Shown here: positions 57,504 through 64,000 of the stretch, piece by piece
Layout of the letters: each line of letters starts with the position of its first letter
Position numbering within the stretch: position 1 is the first letter of the stretch
Assembly: GCA_052168315.1 (NCBI GenBank)
Contig: JBQLZO010000025.1
Coordinates: forward strand, 62,001 to 126,000
DNA: 64,000 nt
From: JBQLZO01 sp052168315
Lineage (GTDB): Bacteria > Planctomycetota > Phycisphaerae > Phycisphaerales > UBA1924
Direction of reading: 5' to 3'
The notes under the pieces: generated by a model
What the model saw: only the letters and a program-made list of their open reading frames with translations
Told to the model about the DNA's origin: nothing
The model's database searches: none
Program-made: the position numbers and the translations under genes

Positions 57504-57958
57504 GAGGGGAAGGGTAGGAGTTGGGGCGGTTCCGGCGGAAGGCGACGGGGGGTCGCGGCCCAGCGTCGCGAGGTCTGCGGTGGGGGCAACGCTCAGGAGG
57601 ATTCGGGCGCGCCACGCTTCCGGATGATGTGCCTCCAAAGGCAACGATTTTTGGCAAGCGATCGGATTTTCTCAACTTATGTGTTTAATTAACTACTAAC
57701 CTAGTGTGCGCGATACTTAATCCTGTGAAGCGAGGGCATATCGCCCCATAACTAGACTAGTCCGATAGGCTTGATCGCAGAATTTTATTTGGTAGAATGA
57801 CGATTCTGTGCATGTCAATTGATTTTCTCTTGACAATTGTCAGAATTTCCGAATTGTGTGCGGCGGGGTCCCGCTGGAAACTCGCTGGAACTGTCGGCGG
57901 ATCGACGGCGCATATCCGTTCGTTAGTTGTGCTGATTCACAACGAAAGGAGCCGTGTG
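57504..57958. other. 455-base AT-rich divergent intergenic region
   Basis: Much richer in A/T than the rest of the window, especially 57640-57860 (for example TTATGTGTTTAATTAACTACTAACC and GAATTTTATTTGG). It separates the minus-strand VWA operon from the plus-strand unknown gene. It contains the TGTCAA/TTGACA repeat cluster listed separately. No gene is called inside it; the open frame starting at 57797 is an extension of the gene at 57959 without its own ribosome-binding site. Confidence 0.6.
57813..57842. promoter_or_regulatory. Candidate operator/promoter: TGTCAA/TTGACA inverted-repeat cluster
   Basis: TGTCAA (57813-57818) is followed 11 bases later by its inverse TTGACA (57830-57835). 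The latter overlaps a perfect 12-base palindrome TGACAATTGTCA (57831-57842). TTGACA also matches the consensus -35 box, and GAATTGTG about 17 bases downstream could be a weak -10. A regulator binding the half-site and a sigma-70 promoter are both possible. It lies 117 bases upstream of the ATG at 57959. Confidence 0.5.
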
Positions 57959-58939
57959 ATGGGTCTCAAAGACGGGGATCTCAATCGGAATTCGTACCGG
58001 TCGACCGCCCACTCGTTCATGGCCAACGAGCCGGAGTATGTTCTCCGCATCTACAGCACCCGCCCGCTAAGCGCGTGCCGTCGGCTTGGGCAGCCGTTCC
58101 TTGACAGCGTCCGCGGGCTTGGACGCTGTGTCGTCAAGGAACTCGACTGCGTGGGCGACCGGTGCATCAGCCTGCTCACGGTGAGCAAGTACGCCGCATC
58201 GTTGCTCGAGCGCGACGCGGAAGACGGCGCGTTGGTCGGCGTGATGGATCTGGTGGACCTCGGACCGATTGCGAGTGCCATGAAGTCGGCGATGATCGCC
58301 GGCGAGGACATGGTTTACCTGTCGGTTCCCTTCGCGGGTCGGTTCCCGGACGCGCTGATCGATATCGATCGCCTGCTGCGGTTGACCTCCGTCCATGGGC
58401 TGAGCAAGCTCGTGAGCCTCGACATCATTCGCCGCCAGCACGAGTGCACCGGAGGGGCCGTCGCCTACGGTCTCCGCAAGCACCTCCAGTCGCTCAAGAA
58501 ACTGCTGGCGCACGACGAGTTGATGCATCGGTTCACCTGTCCTCAACCAGAGGTGCTCGAAGCATCACCCACCTACCCGCTCAAGCGTGACATGGTCAAT
58601 GCACCGGTCATCGGGTTGCGCTTCCCGGTCTCGCAGCCCGACCAGTTCCGCCCGATCCTCCGGGCGATGCAGCCGATGCTGGGACAACACCGTCGTTGGG
58701 TGGTCGAAGGCGATGAGCTGGCGGCGAGCACCCCCAACCAGATCGCACCTGGCGCCTTCATTCAGGTCTGGTTGCCGGATGTCACTTCCGATGAACTCTG
58801 GGCCATGGGCGACGTGCTGAAGAACACGGCCGCGGCACTGGTCAAGAGCGACCCGATTCTCTACGCGGGTCTCAAGGCCACGGCGTACATCCAGTCCGCA
58901 GACTCGGTCGTTGAATTCGGTATCGGCGGCCAGGACTGA
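57959..58939 (+). CDS. Unrecognised protein
   Basis: A 326-residue soluble protein with no family I recognise. The ATG has AAAGGAG 7 bases upstream, a very good ribosome-binding site, so the gene is real. The sequence mixes helices and strands with segments such as EPEYVLRIYSTRPLSACRRLG, GDRCISLLTVSKYAASLLERDAEDGALVGVMDL, FPDALIDIDRLLRLTSVHGLSKLVSLDIIRR and WVVEGDELAAS. No transmembrane helix or signal peptide is evident. It follows an AT-rich regulatory region and is transcribed away from the VWA/ECF-sigma operon. A stem-loop follows at 58977. Confidence 0.8.
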   Translation: MGLKDGDLNRNSYRSTAHSFMANEPEYVLRIYSTRPLSACRRLGQPFLDSVRGLGRCVVKELDCVGDRCISLLTVSKYAASLLERDAEDGALVGVMDLVDLGPIASAMKSAMIAGEDMVYLSVPFAGRFPDALIDIDRLLRLTSVHGLSKLVSLDIIRRQHECTGGAVAYGLRKHLQSLKKLLAHDELMHRFTCPQPEVLEASPTYPLKRDMVNAPVIGLRFPVSQPDQFRPILRAMQPMLGQHRRWVVEGDELAASTPNQIAPGAFIQVWLPDVTSDELWAMGDVLKNTAAALVKSDPILYAGLKATAYIQSADSVVEFGIGGQD

Positions 58940-58976
58940 TCAGAAATGCGTCGTTCCTCGACCATGGTCCTACTCC

Positions 58977-59006
58977 AGCACGCCCGCCCGACAGAGCGGG
59001 CGTGCT
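58977..59006 (+). terminator. Stem-loop, probable terminator
   Basis: A perfect 11-bp stem AGCACGCCCGC (58977-58987) / GCGGGCGTGCT (58996-59006) with an 8-base loop, 38 bases after the stop codon of the unrecognised gene. The tail GTTC has few T residues, so termination may be weak. Confidence 0.65.
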
Positions 59007-59072
59007 GTTCACCCAAGCAACCGCATCCCCCCGCACAGCACACCCGCCCTCCACCGGGGATACAGTCTGTTC

Positions 59073-60095
59073 GTGGCACACGGCACACCGAACTCGGCGG
59101 GGGCTGGGTCAGCGGCGGGCGGGTCCGGCGGTGGCGCGGACCAGAAGCACACCATCCGCTCGCTGCAGAAGTGGGCGGCGTCGGGCACTCCGTTCCCCTG
59201 TCTGACCTGCTACGACGCGACCACCGCGCGTTGGCTCGAGCGGGCAGGGATCCCCCTGCTGCTCGTTGGCGACACGGCCGCCGAGACGATCCTCGGGCTG
59301 CCCTCGACCGTCCACATGCCGCTGGATGTGCTGCTGGCGCTGACGGCGGCGGTGAAGCGGGGCGCGCCGAATTGCGTGGTCATGGGCGACATGCCATTCC
59401 TCTCGTACTCGGTAGACCGGGCATCCGCGATGCGGAACGCGGGGCGGTTCCTGACGGAGGGGCTGGCGGATGTGGTGAAGCTGGAGGCGGATGCATCGCA
59501 CGCGGACCTGGTGCGCGAGATGACGCGGGCGGGAATCCCGGTGTGCGGGCATGTGGGGTATCGCCCGCAGACGGTGGGGCTGGCGGGGGTTCACCGGGCG
59601 GCGGGGAGGAGCGCCAGCGATGCGGACCGGATCGTCGATGATGCGATGGCGCTGGAGCGCGCCGGCGCGGTGCTGCTGCTGGTGGAGGCCGTGCCGGGAG
59701 AGGTTGCCGAGCGGATCGTGGAGCACGCGGGCGTTCCGGTGATCGGGATCGGCGCGGGGCCCGCGCCGCACGGGCAGATCGTGGTGCTGCAGGATCTGCT
59801 CGGGCTGACGGACGACTCGCCGGCGTTCGTGCCGCGTCTGGCGGAGTGGGGGCAGAGCATCCGCGAGGCCGCGCGGCGGTGGAGCGAACTGGTGGCATCG
59901 CGCTCCGTCACGGATCATCGTTATCGGATGTTGGACTCCGGGCCCGATGGGCCCCGCCCCACGAGCGGGTCGGAGATGTCCGGCGATGCCGCCGGGGCCC
60001 GACCACAGCAGCGTCAGGGGCCACCGGCGGTCGGCGGCGGGCGGGTCTCCAGCGTTCCCTCCGTCCGATCGCATCCATCGGATGGGAACAGATGA
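59073..60095 (+). CDS. panB: 3-methyl-2-oxobutanoate hydroxymethyltransferase
   Basis: First step of pantothenate synthesis: adds a hydroxymethyl group from 5,10-methylene-THF to alpha-ketoisovalerate. Counting from GTG 59073 (340 residues), the Mg ligands are D67 (LLVGDTAAE), D106 (VMGDMPF) and E138 (KLEAD); the catalytic Glu is E205 in LLVEAVPGE. GHVGYRPQTV and GIGAGPAPHGQIVVLQDLLGL are also standard. The family is usually about 265-280 residues; here about 50 Pro/Ser/Gly-rich residues follow the core (after VTDHRYRML), and about 25 Gly/Ala-rich residues precede it. The start is supported only by a distant GGGGA. Confidence 0.93.
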   Translation: MAHGTPNSAGAGSAAGGSGGGADQKHTIRSLQKWAASGTPFPCLTCYDATTARWLERAGIPLLLVGDTAAETILGLPSTVHMPLDVLLALTAAVKRGAPNCVVMGDMPFLSYSVDRASAMRNAGRFLTEGLADVVKLEADASHADLVREMTRAGIPVCGHVGYRPQTVGLAGVHRAAGRSASDADRIVDDAMALERAGAVLLLVEAVPGEVAERIVEHAGVPVIGIGAGPAPHGQIVVLQDLLGLTDDSPAFVPRLAEWGQSIREAARRWSELVASRSVTDHRYRMLDSGPDGPRPTSGSEMSGDAAGARPQQRQGPPAVGGGRVSSVPSVRSHPSDGNR

Positions 60096-60254
60096 ACTCA
60101 TCCGGGGGTTGTTCCGAATGACGGATTCCGGGGGAGCGGGGCGTTGTCGAACGAACGGGCGGTGCGGGGACAGGCGAAGAACCCGGTTCGGCGCGCGGAC
60201 GCGAGAGCGTGGCGTGCGAGGCCCGGACACTCTGGATGGAAGGCGCCGCAGCAC

Positions 60255-61475
60255 ATGAGGCCGATGACCACGATCGTTCCCGGGCTGATCCTGATCCTCG
60301 CCGCAGCCGCGGCACTGATCGCGGGCCCGATGGCGCTGAAGCAGCTCCAGCTCGCACAGGTTCAGTCATCGATCGCGGTGGCCAACGCGACGCTGGACCG
60401 CGGAACGATCCTGGACCAGCTCAACATCGAGACCCGGGCCGTGTCGGACGCGGTGATGCCGGGGGTCGTGCATATCGATGTGCGGTACTCAGCGCCGGAG
60501 TCCGAGGAGGGGCAGCGTCGCCGGTTCACCCGGACCTCGAACGGTTCGGGGTGGTTCTTCGACAGCGAGGGGCACATCGTCACGAACGCGCATGTCGTGC
60601 AGGGCGCCTCGCGGATCCGCGCGCAGCTCTCCGATGGACGCGTGTACACGGCGGACCTGCTGGGGATCGATCCGTACACCGACATCGCCGTGCTGAAGGT
60701 GCCGGCGCAGGGCGAGGTGTTCCCGCTGCGCCGGGCTTCGGGCGAGCCGGTGTATGTGGGTGATCATGTGTTCGCGTTCGGCTCGCCGTTCGGGATCCGC
60801 TTCTCGATGTCCAAGGGCGTGATCTCGGGTCTCGGGCGTTCCGAGGCCGCGTCGTTCGTGGGGATGCTGCAGGGGTACACGAACTTCATCCAGACCGACG
60901 CGGCGATCAACCCCGGCAACTCGGGCGGTCCGCTCGTCGATGTGAACGGTCGCGTGGTCGGGATGTCGGCGGCGATCGCCAACAATGTCTCGACGACAGA
61001 GGGCCCGCAGCAGGGGCAGTCGGCGGGGATCGGGTTTGCCATTCCGGTCGACACGATCGATGCGGTGGTGGGCCAGCTGCTCGCTGACGAGGTGATCATC
61101 CGCGGGTATCTCGGGATCCAGCTGACCGATGCGGAGTTCCGTTCGCCGCCGGAGTACAACGGCGACGGCGTGCTGGTGACGAGCGTGGTGCCGAATCAGC
61201 CGGCCAGCCAGGCCGGGCTGCGGCGCGACGACATCATCACGGCGATCGACGGGCTGGAGATGCCCAACTCGGCCGTGCTCCGCTCGACCATCTCGGTCCG
61301 CGTGCCGGGCTCGACGGTCGTGGCGCAGGTGTGGCGCGATGGCGAGGTGATGCAGGTGCCCGTCAAGATCGGCGGCGCGTACATGACCGGCGCCGGGAAC
61401 CTGATCTACATCCCCAACTCGCAGAATCTCGCGCCCGGCGAGGTCCGCGCGTGGCTGAGGGACAACGGCGAGTGA
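60255..61475 (+). CDS. Membrane-anchored DegP/HtrA-type serine protease with PDZ domain
   Basis: Periplasmic protein quality-control protease of family S1C. The 406-residue product has an N-terminal membrane anchor (VPGLILILAAAAALIAGPMAL) and the catalytic triad H113 (TNAHVV), D143 (YTDIAVL) and S223 (NPGNSGGP), with FIQTDAAINPGNSGG as the typical signature. One PDZ domain at about 300-395 (RGYLGIQLTDAEF, GVLVTSVVPNQPASQAGLRRDDIITAIDG) probably binds substrate C-termini. ATG 60255 has GGAAGG about 11 bases upstream; ATG 60264 is possible. It follows panB by 159 bases. Confidence 0.93.
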   Translation: MRPMTTIVPGLILILAAAAALIAGPMALKQLQLAQVQSSIAVANATLDRGTILDQLNIETRAVSDAVMPGVVHIDVRYSAPESEEGQRRRFTRTSNGSGWFFDSEGHIVTNAHVVQGASRIRAQLSDGRVYTADLLGIDPYTDIAVLKVPAQGEVFPLRRASGEPVYVGDHVFAFGSPFGIRFSMSKGVISGLGRSEAASFVGMLQGYTNFIQTDAAINPGNSGGPLVDVNGRVVGMSAAIANNVSTTEGPQQGQSAGIGFAIPVDTIDAVVGQLLADEVIIRGYLGIQLTDAEFRSPPEYNGDGVLVTSVVPNQPASQAGLRRDDIITAIDGLEMPNSAVLRSTISVRVPGSTVVAQVWRDGEVMQVPVKIGGAYMTGAGNLIYIPNSQNLAPGEVRAWLRDNGE

Positions 61476-61547
61476 CCTGGGCGGGGCCCCGCGCCCATTC
61501 ATCGATGGACGAGCGGCACACCCCCCACTCTGTGCATCACGCGGCGC

Positions 61548-63701
61548 TTACTCGCCGGGCTTGCCGCTGCGCTTGCTCCGTCGGGTGGTTCGTCCGGCCT
61601 TCGATCCCGCCGCGCCGGGGGTTGACCGCTTCGACGCCGTGGCCGACTTGAGATCGGAGAGCCTGATCTTGCCGCCGCCCATGAGCAGCTCGGGCGCATC
61701 GCGCAGCTTCTTGAGCATGTCGCGGAGTTCGGCGGCCTTCTCGAATTGCAGTTCCTGAGCCGCCGAGAGCATCTCGTCTTCGAGCATGCCCATGAGCTCC
61801 CCGGCCTCGTACCCGACCTCGCCCCCCTGCACCGCGGCCCGCGCGGTGCGGGTCGCCTTGAGCGAGCTCTCGATCCCGCGCCGGATCGCCTTCTCGATGG
61901 TCTTCGGCGTGATGCCGTTGGCGGCGTTGTAGGCCAGTTGCTTCTCGCGGCGCCGGTTGGTCTCGTCGATCGCGGCCTGCATGGGCGGGGTGATGGTGTC
62001 GGCGTACATGATCACGCGGCCGTTGATGTTGCGCGCTGCGCGCCCGATGGTCTGGATGAGCGAGGTCTCGCCGCGGAGGAAGCCGGTCTTGTCCGCATCG
62101 AGGATGCACACGAGCGAGACCTCCGGGAGGTCGAGCCCCTCACGGAGCAGGTTCACGCCGACGAGGATGTCGAACTCGCCGAGGCGCAGGTCGCGGAGGA
62201 TCTCGAGCCGTTCGAGCGTGTCGATCTCGGAGTGCAGGTAGCGGACCTTGAAGCCGTTTTTGTCAAGAAAGGCTGTCAGGTCCTCGCACAAGCGCTTCGT
62301 CAGGGCGGTGATGAGCACCCGTTCTTTCCGCTCGACGCGGAGGCGGCACTCTTCCATGACATCGTGGATCTGTCCCTCGGCGGCCCGGACCTCGACCTCG
62401 GGGTCGATCAGTCCGGTCGGTCGGATGATCTGCTCGACGATCTCGCCGTGGGTCTGCTGGAGTTCGTACGGGCCGGGCGTGGCGGAGACATAGACGAGCG
62501 CGGGCGGTTCTCCTTCGAACTCCTCGAAGCGCAGCGGGCGGTTGTCGTACGCCGAGGGAAGGCGGAAGCCGTGGTCGACGAGGATCTTCTTGCGGTTGTA
62601 GTCGCCGTTAAACATGGCCCGGATCTGGGGCACGGTGACATGCGACTCATCGATGAACATGATCCAGTCGCGGTCGTCCGGGTGGGTGCCGGCGGCGCGG
62701 TGGAAGTAGTCCAGCAGGGTGAAGGGCTTCTCGCCGGGCTTGCGCCCATCAAAGAAGCGTGAGTAGTTCTCGATCCCGTTGCAGTACCCGACTTCCTCGA
62801 TCATCTCGAGGTCGTACTTCGTCCGCGCCAGCAGCCGCTGGGCCTCCAGCAGCTTGCCCTCCGAGCGCAGCTCCAGCACGCGCGCCTCCAGTTCCTCGCG
62901 GATCGCGGCGACCGCGGCGGCCTTGGCATCCTCGGGCATCACATAGTGCACCGCCGGGAAGACATGGAACAGCTGCTCGTCTGCCAGCACCTCGCCGGTG
63001 AGTGGGTCGACCAGCGCGATCGTTTCGATCTCATCGCCGAACATCTCAAAGCGGACCGCGAACTGCTCGTACGCCGGGTACAGCTCGATCGTGTCGCCGC
63101 GGACGCGGTAGGTGCCGCGTTTGAAGTCCACCTCCGCGCGCTGGTACTGCATGTCGGCCAGGGCGAGCAGCAGCTTCCGCCGGTCGACGGTCATGCTGCG
63201 GGTGACCGTGAAGACTTTCTCCTTGTACGCATCGGGCGAGCCCAGGCCGAAGATGCACGAGACGGACGCGACGACGATGGTGTCGCGCCGCGAGAGGAGG
63301 CTTGAGGTGGCGGCGAGGCGGAGGCGGTCGAGGTCGTCGTTGCGGGCGGTTTCCTTCTCGATGTAGATATCCCGCTGCGGGATGTAGGCTTCGGGCTGGT
63401 AGTAGTCGTAGTAGGAGACGAAGTACGCGACGGCGTTGTCGGGGAAGAGTTCCTTCATCTCCTCATAGAGCTGCGCGGCGAGGGTCTTGTTGTGCGAGAG
63501 GATGAGTGCCGGCTTGCCGAGGCGGGCGATGACATTGGCCATCGTGAAGGTCTTGCCGGTGCCCGTGGCTCCGAGGAGCGTGACGGCCCGTTCGCCCTCG
63601 GCCAGGCGCGCGCAGATGCCCTCGATCGCCGCGGGCTGATCGCCGGTGGGCTGGTGGGGGGTGGTGAGTTTGAAGGTCGAGTCCGTGGTGCTGCGCGGCA
63701 T
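61548..63701 (-). CDS. uvrB: Excinuclease ABC subunit UvrB
   Basis: Damage-verifying helicase-like subunit of nucleotide-excision repair, partner of UvrA and UvrC. The 717-residue product has Walker A GATGTGKT at 44-51, the beta-hairpin YYDYYQPEAYIP near 97-108 that clamps DNA, DEAD-like SHV/FIDESH, helicase motifs V/VI (EGLDLPEVSLV, QTIGRAARN) and a C-terminal UVR domain (LMGMLEDEMLSAAQELQFEKAAELRDML) that contacts UvrC. A basic tail of about 35 residues follows. The start at 63701 aligns with the family N-terminus (FKLTTPHQPTGDQP). The XRE gene ends 31 bases upstream on the same strand. Confidence 0.97.
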   Translation of the reverse strand: MPRSTTDSTFKLTTPHQPTGDQPAAIEGICARLAEGERAVTLLGATGTGKTFTMANVIARLGKPALILSHNKTLAAQLYEEMKELFPDNAVAYFVSYYDYYQPEAYIPQRDIYIEKETARNDDLDRLRLAATSSLLSRRDTIVVASVSCIFGLGSPDAYKEKVFTVTRSMTVDRRKLLLALADMQYQRAEVDFKRGTYRVRGDTIELYPAYEQFAVRFEMFGDEIETIALVDPLTGEVLADEQLFHVFPAVHYVMPEDAKAAAVAAIREELEARVLELRSEGKLLEAQRLLARTKYDLEMIEEVGYCNGIENYSRFFDGRKPGEKPFTLLDYFHRAAGTHPDDRDWIMFIDESHVTVPQIRAMFNGDYNRKKILVDHGFRLPSAYDNRPLRFEEFEGEPPALVYVSATPGPYELQQTHGEIVEQIIRPTGLIDPEVEVRAAEGQIHDVMEECRLRVERKERVLITALTKRLCEDLTAFLDKNGFKVRYLHSEIDTLERLEILRDLRLGEFDILVGVNLLREGLDLPEVSLVCILDADKTGFLRGETSLIQTIGRAARNINGRVIMYADTITPPMQAAIDETNRRREKQLAYNAANGITPKTIEKAIRRGIESSLKATRTARAAVQGGEVGYEAGELMGMLEDEMLSAAQELQFEKAAELRDMLKKLRDAPELLMGGGKIRLSDLKSATASKRSTPGAAGSKAGRTTRRSKRSGKPGE

Positions 63702-63732
63702 GGCCGATCGTAGTGCGCTGTCCGTTGGTCCA

Positions 63733-63966
63733 TCACGCCTCGGTGTACTCGAACACCTGTTCCACCCGCTTCCCGAACACCCGCGCGATCTTGAACGCCA
63801 CTTCCAGCGAGGGCGCGTACTTGCCCGCTTCGATCGCGTTGAGCGTCTGGCGCGAGACGCCCACGCGCTGGGCGAGCTGCTGCTGCGTCATCTCGCCGGC
63901 CTCGAACCGCAGCGTCCGGATCCGGTTCTTGATGCGCTCCGTCGGAGCGCCGCTCCCGCGCCCCAT
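63733..63966 (-). CDS. Small XRE-family transcriptional regulator
   Basis: A 77-residue DNA-binding protein that is nearly all helix-turn-helix: KNRIRTLRFEAGEMTQQQLAQRVGVSRQTLNAIEAGKYAPSLEVAFKIARVFGKRVEQVFEY. This matches the short XRE regulators often paired with small membrane proteins. The ATG at 63966 has GGGGGAT six bases upstream and follows the stop codon of the upstream frame by only two bases (TGAgcATG), suggesting translational coupling. uvrB follows 31 bases later. Confidence 0.92.
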   Translation of the reverse strand: MGRGSGAPTERIKNRIRTLRFEAGEMTQQQLAQRVGVSRQTLNAIEAGKYAPSLEVAFKIARVFGKRVEQVFEYTEA

Positions 63967-63968
63967 GC

Positions 63969-64000
63969 TCAGATCCCCCGCCGGTAGTACAGCGCCTGCA
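63969..64000 (-). CDS. C-terminal end of an upstream gene (cut by window edge)
   Basis: On the minus strand the frame reads QALYYRRGI and stops at 63971-63969, two bases before the XRE start codon. The short spacing and the frequent pairing of such XRE genes with small membrane proteins make it plausible that this is the tail of a coupled gene. Only about ten codons are visible, so this is tentative. Confidence 0.4.
   Translation of the reverse strand, partial: QALYYRRGI

Noticed and set aside
61476..61547. GC-rich hairpin between htrA-like and uvrB genes (GGGCGGGGCCCCGCGCCC)
   Set aside because: The stem is imperfect and there is no T-tract on either strand, so it is not called a terminator.

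Overview
The window is a GC-rich (roughly 65-70 %) bacterial chromosome segment with long genes on both strands and no recognisable rRNA or tRNA gene. Its secreted proteins end either in paired DLNNDG / SDDL-type calcium-binding repeats ending in AFG-x-C (the GC-type dockerin of planctomycetes) or in a PAPGA / PGPGT + hydrophobic + polyarginine tail (a PEP-CTERM-like sorting signal). Together with the planctomycete-type VWA protein, the prepilin-like protein and an FHA-GspE fusion, this points to a planctomycete of the class Phycisphaerae. That placement is inferred from protein style; no marker-gene phylogeny could be run.

Layout. 1-5 kb: the start of a lipoprotein gene cut by the left edge, SMC and acylphosphatase, all on the minus strand. 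5-11 kb: four secreted plus-strand proteins (a 13-repeat propeller-like protein, a collagen-like protein and two small proteins), three with a dockerin tail. 11-16 kb: dnaG and the primary sigma factor, a macromolecular-synthesis pair without rpsU. 16-21 kb: two minus-strand dockerin proteins, a second propeller-like protein and a five-haem cytochrome, which share a near-identical 173-bp 3' module. 21-24 kb: FtsK with two acidic low-complexity segments. 24-29 kb: two PEP-CTERM-like proteins around a degenerate HD-GYP protein. 29-39 kb: thioredoxin-like protein, DUF1294, a B12-binding/MeaB GTPase fusion, thymidylate kinase, 4-alpha-glucanotransferase, GT4 glycosyltransferase, a prepilin-like protein, a TVP38-family membrane protein and a coupled pair of unknown genes. 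39-45 kb: a large secreted protein of unknown function, then the FHA-GspE ATPase with two uncharacterised genes upstream. 45-53 kb: 5-formyl-THF cyclo-ligase, LysM/YkuD L,D-transpeptidase, a PEP-CTERM-like protein, a DUF4430 protein with an ECF-S-like membrane protein, another dockerin protein, Tag glycosylase and a LMW-phosphatase-like protein. 53-58 kb: a minus-strand operon of large VWA membrane protein, ECF sigma factor and anti-sigma-like protein. 57.5-59 kb: an AT-rich divergent region and an unrecognised gene. 59-64 kb: PanB, a DegP/HtrA-type protease, UvrB, a small XRE regulator and the tail of one more gene.

Most of the window is housekeeping (replication, segregation, transcription, repair, cofactor and cell-wall enzymes) interleaved with secreted, surface or extracellular proteins. 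Ribosome-binding sites of the GGAG/AAAGGA type are visible before many genes and were used to choose starts. Five strong stem-loop plus T-tract terminators were found. No CRISPR array, insertion sequence, prophage or classical defence island was seen. The most unusual items are the dockerin-tailed multihaem cytochrome and its shared 3' module, the B12-MeaB fusion without a mutase domain, the FHA-GspE fusion, the VWA/ECF-sigma operon and the AT-rich locus at 57.5-59 kb.
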